In this document: piece by piece, positions 18,259-27,050 of the stretch
Position numbering within the stretch: the first letter of the stretch is position 1
Layout of the letters: every line of letters starts with the position of its first letter
From: Roseburia_C sp031555935
GTDB lineage: Bacteria > Bacillota > Clostridia > Lachnospirales > Lachnospiraceae
NCBI GenBank assembly: GCA_031555935.1
Contig: JAVBTX010000003.1
Coordinates: 30,297-94,296 of the forward strand
Direction: 5' to 3'
Length of the DNA stretch: 64,000 nt
Program-made: the position numbers and the translations under genes
Notes under the pieces: model-generated
Seen by the model: only the letters and a program-made list of their open reading frames with translations
Databases searched by the model: none
What the model was told of the DNA's origin: nothing

Positions 18259-20955
18259 ATGAAAAAAAGACTAATACAGGCAGTCGCACTGGGACTATGC
18301 CTGACGATGGCGGGGACAATGAGCGGATGTTCCTTAGGGAAGGAATCCGTCAATGCTGATTCAACAGAAACACCAGCAGATTCAACAAAAGATATTACAG
18401 CTAGCTACAACATTAATACCGATACTTCCAGCTTAGACGCTTCCAGTGAAATTTCTGATACTTTATATGGGTTATTTCTGGAAGACATCAACTACGCGGT
18501 TGACGGCGGACTTTATACCGAGCTAATTAAGAACCGTTCCTTTGAATATGGTACTGCTGCCGCCAATGTCGGCTTGCATGGCTGGGTTAAAAGTGATGAC
18601 AGTCTAGGCTTCGAGGTGCTCGATGGCAGCAGTGACAACTCTTGTCTGAATCCCAATAATACTCACTATGCACTCCTCACCAACACTCTTGCTAGTGACA
18701 CTGAACGCTACGAAGGAATTGGAAACGTCGGATATCTGGACGGACTGGCCGTTACAGAAAACGAAACCTATGAACTTTCCTTATATGTAAAGGCGCTTTC
18801 CTACTCTGGTCAGGTTCGTCTGGTACTTCGAGATTCCGGCGGCACTACTTATGCTGAAACGTATATTGATAGTATAACAGAAAACTGGCAAAAATACGAC
18901 ACTACATTTGTTCCAAATGCCACCACAAATGAGAATTTACGGTTATTTGTTGAAATCACTTCCGGCTCCATCGCACTTGATATGGTGTCAATGATGCCTA
19001 GCGATACGTACAAGGATTTGCCGATTCGTGGGGACATTGGCGAGTATTTAGAAGCGCTGAATCCTACCTTTTTGCGTTTCCCGGGCGGCTGTGCGATTGA
19101 GGGCAAGGATGAGGAAAGCATTTATGACTGGAAGGATTCGATTGGAAACGGCCTTGAATTTACCGTAGCCAAAGGCGGTGATACCGCTGGCAGCGAAACC
19201 ACTGTTGGCGACGTGGCGGCCAGACCACAGGGTAAGGATATCTGGTCTGGTACGAAGGCGGACCCGTATTACACAACTTATGGCATTGGCTTTTATGAAT
19301 ACTTTGAATTATGCGAAGCTTTGGATGCACTTCCAGTTCCGGTTTTGAATGCTGGGATGACTTGTCAGGTGCAGAGCCCAAAATACATTGTCTATCCATT
19401 AAACAGCGAGGAATTTCAGCAGTATATTCAAGATGCGTTGGACTTGGTTGAATTCTGCCTCGGTGGTGCAGATACGTATTGGGGCGCAATTCGGATTGCG
19501 ATGGGACATGAACAACCTTTTACCTTAAAATATATTGGGATTGGTAACGAACAGTGGCAGAGTGAATACCATGCGCACTACGAAAAATTCGTTGAAGCCT
19601 TTGAAAATGCGGCCACGGAAAATCCTGAGCTTTACAGCGGGATTGAATTAATCTTAGCAAATGGTACTGCTTCCGGCAGCCGCGAGGGCTGGAATTATAT
19701 TGAAGATTATCCAGACTCCGTAACGACCTTGATTGATGAGCATTACTATGAATCACCAAACTGGTTTTTGACCAACACGAACCGCTACGATGCTTACGAC
19801 CGAGACAATCAAGCCGGTGTCTTCCTTGGTGAATATGCGGCTCAGTCCAACACCTTATCCGCCGCACTAGCAGAAGCCGCTTATATGACCGGCTTAGAAC
19901 GCAATGGTGATGTTGTCAAGATGGCCTGCTATGCACCGCTGTTTGGTAACAGCAAGGTCAATCAGTGGACGCCGGATATGATGTTCTTCTCCAATGACTC
20001 GCTCTATGGCACCGTCAATTATTATGTGCAGCAAATGTTCGGCAACAATGTCGGCCAGACGATTCTTCCGTCCACCTTGGAAATGGATGAGCTTTCTGCT
20101 GAGTCTACCTTGGCTGGCGGGGTCGGACTTGGTTCATGGATGACTTCGGTCTCCTATGATAATCTAAAAGTTGTTGCAAACGATGGCGGGGATGTTTTGT
20201 ACGAAACAGATTTTTCCAGTGATACCACAATAAAGGATGATGGCTGGAAGGACCATGAAGGTGAATGGTCCATAAAAGATGGTCAGTTGATTCAGAAAAA
20301 TACCTCTGACCCGGCTGATGGCAATACCGGCGATGTGATTTATATTGGCGAAAAGGATTGGAGCAATTACACCTTAACCGTTGATGCCGAAGTGCTAAAT
20401 GGCAATGAAGGATTTTTGATTCCGCTCTGTGTGCAGGATACCGGCAACAATATTTTCTGGAATATCGGCGGCTGGGGTAATACCGTTTCCTGTTTACAGA
20501 TTGTTTCTGGCAATGCTAAAAGCGGTCAGGTCTCTGGCACCGTTAAGAATCTTGTGCTTAAGAAGAACCAGACATATCAATTAAAAGTTGTGGTCGATGG
20601 AAATCATGTGAAATGCTATATTGATGATGCGCTCTATGTGGACTATACCCAGGAAACAATTGCCAGCTTGTACGAAACGGCTAGTGTTGATGCAAATGGT
20701 GATATTATTTTAAAACTGGTAAATTCCAGCGAGCAGGCGATTGCAGTTGATACCACCCTAAGCAGTATTGATATGAACGCTTACAATTCCACTGCTACTG
20801 TTACGGTATTAAAAGGCGATTCACTCTCTGCGACAAATTCCTTTGCTGAACCAGAAGCATTGATTCCGTCGGAAGCAAGTTTAGATGTGGATAGCAGTTT
20901 TACGTATCAGGCACCAAAATATTCAGTTAGCATTATCCGCATTTCTAAAAAATAA
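18259..20955 (+). CDS. Extracellular GH51-type arabinofuranosidase lipoprotein
   Basis: An 898-residue surface lipoprotein with lipobox MSGCS near residue 24. The GH51-type catalytic region starts at about residue 65 (LYGLFLEDINYAVDGGLY) with an inserted carbohydrate-binding-like module (about 100-250). The predicted acid/base is E431 in GIGNEQW and the nucleophile E525 in FLGEYA; LRFPGGCAIEG is the substrate-loop motif. A C-terminal LamG-like module (about 650-790) follows. Enzymes of this layout debranch arabinan or arabinoxylan outside the cell. The chosen ATG has GGAGG ten bases upstream; an in-frame ATG at 18193 lacks one. Transcribed divergently from the ABC operon and ended by a GC-rich terminator. 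Confidence 0.88.
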   Translation: MKKRLIQAVALGLCLTMAGTMSGCSLGKESVNADSTETPADSTKDITASYNINTDTSSLDASSEISDTLYGLFLEDINYAVDGGLYTELIKNRSFEYGTAAANVGLHGWVKSDDSLGFEVLDGSSDNSCLNPNNTHYALLTNTLASDTERYEGIGNVGYLDGLAVTENETYELSLYVKALSYSGQVRLVLRDSGGTTYAETYIDSITENWQKYDTTFVPNATTNENLRLFVEITSGSIALDMVSMMPSDTYKDLPIRGDIGEYLEALNPTFLRFPGGCAIEGKDEESIYDWKDSIGNGLEFTVAKGGDTAGSETTVGDVAARPQGKDIWSGTKADPYYTTYGIGFYEYFELCEALDALPVPVLNAGMTCQVQSPKYIVYPLNSEEFQQYIQDALDLVEFCLGGADTYWGAIRIAMGHEQPFTLKYIGIGNEQWQSEYHAHYEKFVEAFENAATENPELYSGIELILANGTASGSREGWNYIEDYPDSVTTLIDEHYYESPNWFLTNTNRYDAYDRDNQAGVFLGEYAAQSNTLSAALAEAAYMTGLERNGDVVKMACYAPLFGNSKVNQWTPDMMFFSNDSLYGTVNYYVQQMFGNNVGQTILPSTLEMDELSAESTLAGGVGLGSWMTSVSYDNLKVVANDGGDVLYETDFSSDTTIKDDGWKDHEGEWSIKDGQLIQKNTSDPADGNTGDVIYIGEKDWSNYTLTVDAEVLNGNEGFLIPLCVQDTGNNIFWNIGGWGNTVSCLQIVSGNAKSGQVSGTVKNLVLKKNQTYQLKVVVDGNHVKCYIDDALYVDYTQETIASLYETASVDANGDIILKLVNSSEQAIAVDTTLSSIDMNAYNSTATVTVLKGDSLSATNSFAEPEALIPSEASLDVDSSFTYQAPKYSVSIIRISKK

Positions 20956-20972
20956 CTTCGCACAATTTTGAC

Positions 20973-21030
20973 GTGCGCCGCCAGGCGCACTAAACAGCCC
21001 GTCCGACGTTGATTGCCGGACGGGCTTGTT
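20973..21030 (+). terminator. Double-hairpin terminator after GH51 lipoprotein gene
   Basis: A first small hairpin (GTGCGCC/GGCGCAC, 20973-20990) is followed by a nine-bp GC-rich stem (GCCCGTCCG/CGGACGGGC, 20997-21005 and 21017-21025) and TTGTT. It lies between convergent genes and may serve both. Confidence 0.75.
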
Positions 21031-21075
21031 AAAAACTATATTGATGATTTGCTTTCATACTGCTTGATATATACA

Positions 21076-21999
21076 TTAATCTGCAAACCATTTCCTCCCC
21101 GCCATCATGTCATATGCCTTTTCAATTGTCTCTTCATCACTAAATCCAACCGATGCCCCATTGTACCCGATTTTAATTGCCGCAAATATCTCTGCTCGCT
21201 TTAATGCCTCTAGTACGCTATATCCTTTTCCGTAGTAATTCAAAAAGCTTGTAAACAATGCATCGCCAGCGCCAATTGTGTTCACTACATTTTCTGCCTC
21301 GGCGGCGGCTAAGGAATACACCCTATCCTCCATCCGGTCATACATCATTGCCCCCTTACTCCCTCGACCAATCACGATAATCTTACATTTGTATCTGGTC
21401 TTTAGCTCCATTAGAAAGCGTTCTGGCTCGGTCGGAATCAGTTCATCACTGAGAAACAGAATATCTGCATACTGCATAAATTCTTTGTTGTAGGTATCTT
21501 CTATGTCGCTAAGCACATGCACATCGGTCGCAATTAATTTCCCAAGTTCCTTGGCGCGGCGAAGTAATGGGCGGTTAAAATTGGCATTGCAGGCCACCAC
21601 TATATCGCATTCCTTTATCTGCTCATCCAGTCCAGTAATATCCATGCTCTGCTCCTGCACATCCTTTAAATCACAGTAAATCTGCCGCCTGCCATCGTCA
21701 TCATATAAAATTAATGACACCGGCGTCTCTTTTAAACCATGAATGATATTCTCTGCACCAATACAATCCACTTCTAGCTGCGCTCTAATTCGTTCCCCTT
21801 CTGCATCCGGCCCCAGAAATGAAATAAATTCTGTATCATTTCCCAAGCATTTAAATGCTTTTGCAATATTATAAGCAACACCGCCGATATTTGATTTTAT
21901 TCCAAAAAAAGAATATTCAATTGGATAATAGGTAATTGGAAATTCCTTTATTTTCAGTGTCGTTTCTACGTTTACTAATCCGGATATCATGATTTTCAT
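21076..21999 (-). CDS. PfkB/ribokinase-family sugar kinase
   Basis: A 307-residue carbohydrate kinase. The N-terminal GG motif (SNIGGVAYNIAKAF) and the C-terminal ATP/catalytic motif NTIGAGDALF with the presumed base D246 are intact. The substrate is unknown; ribokinase relatives act on pentoses, nucleosides or hexose phosphates. It overlaps the TrmB-like regulator gene by four bases (ATGA) and so forms a two-gene unit with it. Its position beside arabinan genes suggests a role in pentose metabolism or signalling, which is inference. Confidence 0.87.
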   Translation of the reverse strand: MKIMISGLVNVETTLKIKEFPITYYPIEYSFFGIKSNIGGVAYNIAKAFKCLGNDTEFISFLGPDAEGERIRAQLEVDCIGAENIIHGLKETPVSLILYDDDGRRQIYCDLKDVQEQSMDITGLDEQIKECDIVVACNANFNRPLLRRAKELGKLIATDVHVLSDIEDTYNKEFMQYADILFLSDELIPTEPERFLMELKTRYKCKIIVIGRGSKGAMMYDRMEDRVYSLAAAEAENVVNTIGAGDALFTSFLNYYGKGYSVLEALKRAEIFAAIKIGYNGASVGFSDEETIEKAYDMMAGRKWFAD

Positions 22000-22781
22000 A
22001 TGGCTTCCTCACTTTGTCTTTTTTCAAAATCAGTATGTAAATACAATTCTTCGTACATTTCTTTCCCGTATTTTTCTCTTAATTTCAGTAAATAAATGTC
22101 ATGATGAATGTGCTCAGATATAATTTTTATAAACAGACGGTTATTACTGATGGTTCCTTTCCAGGATTCTTCCAACTGGCTGCCATCAGCCGTCAATGCA
22201 ATTTGGTCATCCACTGCCAACATCAGGCGTGATGGTTCCTGCGCATTTCGATGGTGGGAATAATATTCGCTAACAGTTTCAGGAATATTGATTTCATGAA
22301 ATGAAAAGATTACGACTTTAATTCCTTTTTTTGTTAGTGCTGTTACCTCATCTGCAAAATATAGCAAATCAAAATTAGCATTAAGATATACTTCGCGTTC
22401 AGCATTTCTTAAAAGCTCTTTTGCTTTATGGATGGCTGTCTGAAACCCTTTGAAGTTTATGGTCAATTCTTCATATTTTGTTTGTTGATATTGCTGCAAT
22501 TCTTTTTTGGCATTTTCGATGCTGTCTGTTATTTCCGCCTGCATTTTTCCCAATATCACGGATGGTTCCTGAGCCATGTACAGCAACGTTTCATTTGGTA
22601 CTACCTCAACAATTCCCTTTTCCAACATATGCTCCAGGGCATTATATATAGCTGGCCGCGACATCTCAATTTTTTTGGCTAATTGATAAGCAGACATTGG
22701 TGTTTGTCCCAGCAAGGCCACATATAATTCTGCTTCTAATTTTGTAAAATTCAGTTTTTCAAGATTTTTAATTAAATTCAT
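21996..22781 (-). CDS. TrmB-like winged-helix sugar regulator
   Basis: A 261-residue protein with an N-terminal winged-helix domain (LEKLNFTKLEAELYVALLGQ, then YQLAKKIEMSRPAIYNALEHMLEKGIVEV), a coiled-coil segment around 95-115 and a phospholipase-D-like effector domain typical of TrmB regulators, which bind sugars. GGGAGGG precedes the ATG. A nearly perfect palindrome overlaps its own -10 box, implying autoregulation, and a related palindrome overlaps the -10 of the arabinanase gene at 23.2-24.7 kb. I infer that it represses both until a sugar signal is present. Confidence 0.85.
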   Translation of the reverse strand: MNLIKNLEKLNFTKLEAELYVALLGQTPMSAYQLAKKIEMSRPAIYNALEHMLEKGIVEVVPNETLLYMAQEPSVILGKMQAEITDSIENAKKELQQYQQTKYEELTINFKGFQTAIHKAKELLRNAEREVYLNANFDLLYFADEVTALTKKGIKVVIFSFHEINIPETVSEYYSHHRNAQEPSRLMLAVDDQIALTADGSQLEESWKGTISNNRLFIKIISEHIHHDIYLLKLREKYGKEMYEELYLHTDFEKRQSEEAI

Positions 22782-22792
22782 TTGCCCTCCCT

Positions 22793-22817
22793 ATAGTTGT
22801 ATATTATATGCAACTAT
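22793..22817. promoter_or_regulatory. Operator palindrome over the regulator promoter
   Basis: ATAGTTG (22793-22799) and CAACTAT (22811-22817) flank an 11-base AT-rich centre that contains TATAAT on the minus strand; TTAGAA lies 17 bases upstream. The half-sites equal those in front of the anchored arabinanase gene. Confidence 0.6.
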
Positions 22818-22880
22818 TATTGTATTCTAATCAGATTAATATTGCAAGCAAAATTATCTAAAAACCTACTGGTCTTAATA

Positions 22881-22930
22881 ATACAAAAACACCTCCTTTG
22901 ATAAGTCATATCACTTATCAAAGGAGGTGT
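22881..22930 (-). terminator. Terminator of the arabinanase operon
   Basis: A 17-bp perfect stem (22889-22905 with 22914-22930) around an eight-base loop, followed on the minus strand by TTTTTGTATT. It lies just past the stop of the 85-residue membrane protein gene and is one of the strongest terminators in the window. Confidence 0.85.
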
Positions 22931-22933
22931 CGC

Positions 22934-23191
22934 TTATTTTCTAAATTTTCGATAACACATCAAACCAAAATACCCTGCCGAAGTTATCACCGTAAACAAA
23001 ATGGATAAATTCAAAATGTTGTCAAATTTCACTTGCCAAACATTAAGCAAAAACAGTGACAGCAACAGTAACATTCCCATCCAGTATAAAAATGCCAGAC
23101 CAGTCACTGCCATCCATTGCAGCACCATTTTCACCATATCAATTGCTGCTTTTTTTTTATTATATTTATTATCTGCTGCTTTACTCATCAT
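22934..23191 (-). CDS. Small two-helix membrane protein
   Basis: An 85-residue protein with a Lys-rich N-terminus and two hydrophobic segments (about 28-50 and 57-77), ending in a basic RKFRK tail. Its start overlaps the end of the arabinanase gene by 11 bases, so translation is probably coupled, and a strong terminator follows. I do not recognise a family. The coupling suggests a role connected with the anchored arabinanase, for example its placement in the membrane, but this is a guess. Confidence 0.65.
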   Translation of the reverse strand: MMSKAADNKYNKKKAAIDMVKMVLQWMAVTGLAFLYWMGMLLLLSLFLLNVWQVKFDNILNLSILFTVITSAGYFGLMCYRKFRK

Positions 23192-24731
23192 ATTTCACAC
23201 CCCAGATACTTTCATTTGCACCGACAGCACTAAACGTCATTACATTGACTCCAGCTTCGTCAGTCATTTCACAGAATATACCACTATATTCTATATCATT
23301 CATCGTGATATGGACATAGTATGTATCCTCCTTCATTTCCCATGTTCCGGTAATGCCATCACCATATACGTTCCCTCGGTCAGACAAAATCAACTTAAAA
23401 GGCTCTGCTATAGCAGCATCTATTGTCATGCCCTGATTAATTACATAATATTCGCCAACTACGTTTTCCGTGGCATATCCCGTCGCCACAATCGTTTCTC
23501 CGGCGGTCTGATATGGCAGCATACATGGCCAGCCCTCTTCGTTCATAAAGAATTGATGTACACGTGGCTCATGGTCCTCCTGACCATTGTCAAAGCGGGT
23601 ATGATAAACAAGATACATCTTACCATCATCATCAATAAACGCAGAATTATGACCGGTTGCCATATAAGCTTTCGTCAGGCTTGGAAGCATGTAATTACCC
23701 GATAACTTTAAACCATAATAGGCATGATTTCGGCCAATGGTCGGATACTCACCGCTCATATCTACATACTCACCGTCTACGGTTTTACTGCGGAACACAC
23801 GCATTTGATAACCACCCTCACGCTGCAATGCACCATAAGAAACAAATAGATAATAATATTCGCTTGTGGCGTCATACAAAATATACGGTCCCTCAATTGA
23901 TTTGTGCCCACCACCTAATAAACGTTTACCAAAATAAGGATCAACACTGTTTTTCTCATCTGCTTCTGGATGAATCACCAATCCTGTTGCCTCATCAATT
24001 TCCAGCAGGAACATTCCGCCTGACCAGGAACCATACACCATCCACATCCGACCATCTGCATCATAAAATACGGTTGGGTCAATCGCATTCGGCCAGTCCT
24101 CATTATTATACTTTCCGCCTAGATTCAGGTATGTTTCAGCCGCATACTCAGCACTGACATAATCATAAACATCCGTTGTATCAATATCTTTCGCTGTAAA
24201 ACCAGAATAAATTAATGCACCCTTCCATTCAAATGGTCCATCGGGTGATTCTGAGGTTGCATAACAGAGATTGGACTTGATATAAGTTGATGATGTGCAA
24301 TAGTACATATAATACAAATCCTGTGCCTTATTGTATACAACATCCGGGGCCCAAACAGAATAACCACCATCATCTGCACCAGAATAGTCAAAGGCATGTG
24401 AAGTTTCTTCAAATAAGTTCGAAAATAGTGGATTCTTTTTGGTATACCCATTGCCAATTGAAGTCCAGCCTGCCAAGTCGGTGGATTTTGCCACTGACAT
24501 GTGGGAACCATAGATATAATAGGTACCGTCTACCGCCAAAATCGAAGGATCATGCACACTTACCCCAGCTCTGATGGCATTGGTTGCAATTCCGTCATAG
24601 CTGACTTTAAAATCGCTATCAATCGTCTCTGGAAATAAAGCATCATAGTTCAAATATACGCCGATTCCAACTCCTGCCGCTAACACAAAAACAACTGCCA
24701 GCGCGATGATTAACTTTCTTCGTTTTCTCAT
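23181..24731 (-). CDS. Membrane-anchored GH43 endo-arabinanase
   Basis: A 516-residue extracellular GH43 enzyme of the arabinan endo-1,5-alpha-L-arabinosidase type. A very basic N-terminus and one hydrophobic helix (about 6-27) would anchor it. Catalytic candidates from the chosen start are D61 (VHDPSIL), D218 (AIDPTVF) and E280 (SIEGPYIL). A C-terminal beta-domain (about 410-516) matches the two-domain arabinanases such as B. subtilis Abn2. Three in-frame starts exist (24761, 24737, 24731); AAAGGAG is nine bases before the last, which I chose. The promoter carries a TAGTTG/CAACTA palindrome, so control by the TrmB-like protein is likely. Confidence 0.87.
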   Translation of the reverse strand: MRKRRKLIIALAVVFVLAAGVGIGVYLNYDALFPETIDSDFKVSYDGIATNAIRAGVSVHDPSILAVDGTYYIYGSHMSVAKSTDLAGWTSIGNGYTKKNPLFSNLFEETSHAFDYSGADDGGYSVWAPDVVYNKAQDLYYMYYCTSSTYIKSNLCYATSESPDGPFEWKGALIYSGFTAKDIDTTDVYDYVSAEYAAETYLNLGGKYNNEDWPNAIDPTVFYDADGRMWMVYGSWSGGMFLLEIDEATGLVIHPEADEKNSVDPYFGKRLLGGGHKSIEGPYILYDATSEYYYLFVSYGALQREGGYQMRVFRSKTVDGEYVDMSGEYPTIGRNHAYYGLKLSGNYMLPSLTKAYMATGHNSAFIDDDGKMYLVYHTRFDNGQEDHEPRVHQFFMNEEGWPCMLPYQTAGETIVATGYATENVVGEYYVINQGMTIDAAIAEPFKLILSDRGNVYGDGITGTWEMKEDTYYVHITMNDIEYSGIFCEMTDEAGVNVMTFSAVGANESIWGVKYDE

Positions 24732-24763
24732 ACGCATCCTTCTCCTTTTTGATAAAAACACCC

Positions 24764-24783
24764 TAGTTGTTATACTACAACTA
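24764..24783. promoter_or_regulatory. Operator palindrome at the arabinanase promoter
   Basis: TAGTTGTTATACTACAACTA is an almost perfect 20-base palindrome. On the minus strand it overlaps TATAAC, which lies 18 bases downstream of TTGATA. The half-sites match those at the TrmB-like gene, though the spacing between half-sites is 8 rather than 11 bases. Confidence 0.6.
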
Positions 24784-24867
24784 TTTTTACTATATCAAAA
24801 AGAATAAGAAATGGCAATTGTTTTGTTTACTTTTTATTAAATTATTTTACATTATTTAAAAATCATT

Positions 24868-26568
24868 TTATAAATCTGCCAATTGGAATTTTGCTACCAA
24901 ATCATTTAAATTTTCTGATTGGGCATATAACTCTTCACTAATTGCTGAACTTTCTTCTGCTGTCGAAGAGGTATCTTGAACTACACCAGAAATCTGTTCG
25001 ATACCATTGCTAACTTCAACCATTGCATTTGCCTGCTTCTTAGCCGATTCCTGAATCATATCAATACTCTCAATAATCTTACCGATATTACCCAACACCG
25101 TATTTAATGATTCTGAAGTCTCGCTAACAATATGGTTTCCTTTATCAATTTCAGCTAAGGATGCCTGAATCAAACCTCTGGTATTCGTTGCTGCATCAGC
25201 ACTCTGATTTGCCAAATCTCTGATTTCTTCTGCTACGACAGCAAATCCTCTGCCAGCTTCACCTGCTCTGGCTGCTTCAATTGCTGCATTAAGCGATAAT
25301 AGATTGGTCTGGCTGGCAATCTCCTCAATACTATTAATAATTAATTCAATCTGACTAGAAGTTTTGCTAATGTTATCCATTGCTGAAACCACTGACTCCA
25401 TAGATTTCTGGCTGTCTTTTGCTTCATCACCAGTTCTCTTTGCTTCGAGACTTGCTTCCTCGGCACGCTTTGCATCGCGCTCCATCTGATTCGTCAACTC
25501 ATCAATTGATGCTGTCAGTTCCTCTACCGCGCTCGCCTGGTCAGTTGCTCCTTCTGCTAACCCTTGTGCACCTTGAGACATATTCTGTGCTCCGCCCTGA
25601 ACTTGACCGGAAGCTTCTCTAATTTGTCCCAATACTTCAGTCATACTAGTTTTAATTCCCCGCATTGCCATCAGGATTGGATTAAAATCACCGATGTAAT
25701 TATCTACCTCCTGGCTTTTAACATCAAAGTTTCCATTTGCCATTTCACCCAGACAGTACTGGATATCCGGTATAATTTTCTGAATCAATGCAACCAATGC
25801 CTGGATGTTTGTTGCCAACGAACCCAGCTCATCCTCAGACTCATATGTAATCTTCGCATCCAAATTACCTGATGCTATGGATTTTGCAACCTCCTCAAGT
25901 TCGTAAATCGGAGCTGTCAAAATCTTCGTCAGAACCTTTGAAAATGTCAATGTCAATGCCAAGCTGACACCTGCCACCAAAAGCAATACGACAATCACAA
26001 TGGTTCTTACGATCATTGATGTGTTATAGGAAGATACCGCATTGCTATCAGCAGTTTCACCAATCGTCTTTAATATATCAATCGTAGCTTCCGCTGCCTG
26101 CTGATATTCATCATGGTAAACTTGGAGCGCCTCATCAATCTGATTCGCATAGGCCAGCTCCATTACTTTGTTCTGCGCTTCAAAGCCACCTGCGGCTGCA
26201 GCATCTAAATCTGTTAACATCTGCTGTGCTTTGGCTGTATTTGGCATCGTCTTTTGGAGACTAGCAAACTGTATTTCGAGATCAGCAAAATCTTCTTCTG
26301 CCAATTTCAAAAACGCATTTGTCTCCGCTTCATCGGTGGTGGTCAATGAGCTCATAATGTTTTTTAGTCCACTTTGAATATCGCGTCTGGCCTGAAGCTG
26401 ACCAACAACATTGGCATAGGATTCATCATAAAAATTCTTCATATTATTTCCCACTAGTACCAATCCAATTACGGCCGTAATTATCGATACAACAAAACAC
26501 CCAATAACAATTGTAAATACCCGACTCAGTTTCTGACTAATCTTTAAATTCTTTAACATTTGTTCCAT
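24868..26568 (-). CDS. Methyl-accepting chemotaxis protein
   Basis: A 566-residue chemoreceptor: membrane helix about 17-38, extracellular four-helix-bundle sensor to about 180, second helix about 183-208, HAMP domain about 210-265 and a cytoplasmic signalling domain with the conserved hairpin tip (ASQTNLLSLNAAIEAARAGE). It would signal through CheW/CheA, which are not in this window. The ligand is unknown; proximity to the arabinan genes hints at sugars only weakly. A SigA-type promoter lies about 140 bases upstream. Confidence 0.93.
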   Translation of the reverse strand: MEQMLKNLKISQKLSRVFTIVIGCFVVSIITAVIGLVLVGNNMKNFYDESYANVVGQLQARRDIQSGLKNIMSSLTTTDEAETNAFLKLAEEDFADLEIQFASLQKTMPNTAKAQQMLTDLDAAAAGGFEAQNKVMELAYANQIDEALQVYHDEYQQAAEATIDILKTIGETADSNAVSSYNTSMIVRTIVIVVLLLVAGVSLALTLTFSKVLTKILTAPIYELEEVAKSIASGNLDAKITYESEDELGSLATNIQALVALIQKIIPDIQYCLGEMANGNFDVKSQEVDNYIGDFNPILMAMRGIKTSMTEVLGQIREASGQVQGGAQNMSQGAQGLAEGATDQASAVEELTASIDELTNQMERDAKRAEEASLEAKRTGDEAKDSQKSMESVVSAMDNISKTSSQIELIINSIEEIASQTNLLSLNAAIEAARAGEAGRGFAVVAEEIRDLANQSADAATNTRGLIQASLAEIDKGNHIVSETSESLNTVLGNIGKIIESIDMIQESAKKQANAMVEVSNGIEQISGVVQDTSSTAEESSAISEELYAQSENLNDLVAKFQLADL

Positions 26569-26706
26569 AAACTTTCCTCCTTGAATGTGGTTTGGTTTCT
26601 ACATAACAACTTCCTTAAGAACAAAAAAAAGCATCAAAAATCATCATGTCAAGCATGATCCCCTTTGTGCATTTCATCCCCATGAAATATGTAATTTATA
26701 TAAATA

Positions 26707-26735
26707 ATAATACAAGAAGATATCATCAAAATCAA
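26707..26735 (-). promoter_or_regulatory. Promoter of the chemoreceptor gene
   Basis: TTGATT (26730-26735) and TATTAT (26707-26712) on the minus strand are 17 bases apart. Two short hairpins lie in the leader (around 26644-26660 and 26677-26695). Confidence 0.5.
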
Positions 26736-26748
26736 GATTTTTTTTCTG

Positions 26749-26889
26749 TTATTTTGTCGATATGGCATTGGGATAACTCTTTTCCATCGTCTTTTCGTCG
26801 TAAATATCATCTATCCAACGTTCCATTTTACTCTCTGCACGAACCTTTCCAAATATTTTTTTCTGTAAAGACACTGCATAAATATTCAT
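26749..26889 (-). CDS. 46-residue small protein of unknown function
   Basis: An ATG at 26889 follows a perfect AGGAGGTGT ribosome site five bases away and opens a 46-codon frame ending in TAA at 26749. The product is charged and hydrophilic, with a predicted helix in the middle (KVRAESKMERWIDDIYDEK). No family is recognised. It lies between the chemoreceptor and the LytTR regulator, on the same strand as the chemoreceptor. The ribosome site is the main evidence that it is real. Confidence 0.55.
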   Translation of the reverse strand: MNIYAVSLQKKIFGKVRAESKMERWIDDIYDEKTMEKSYPNAISTK

Positions 26890-26981
26890 ATACACCTCCT
26901 AATATGAGTCCCATGCCAAACAAGAAACTATCCACCCGCACCAAATCGACGTTAAACGACACGAATCTTCTTTCGTAATTC

Positions 26982-27010
26982 TTGTGTTATTTAAATGAAT
27001 CACTTACAAT
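26982..27010 (+). promoter_or_regulatory. Promoter of the LytTR regulator gene
   Basis: TTGTGT (26982-26987) and TACAAT (27005-27010) are 17 bases apart, about 40 bases upstream of the TTG start. Confidence 0.4.
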
Positions 27011-27050
27011 TTACTATGTATGATTTTTTTAGAATAATGGAGGTGACAGT

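Noticed and set aside
26646..26978. 110-residue plus-strand frame between the chemoreceptor and LytTR genes
   Set aside because: No ribosome site; it lies opposite the better supported 46-residue gene and the chemoreceptor promoter.
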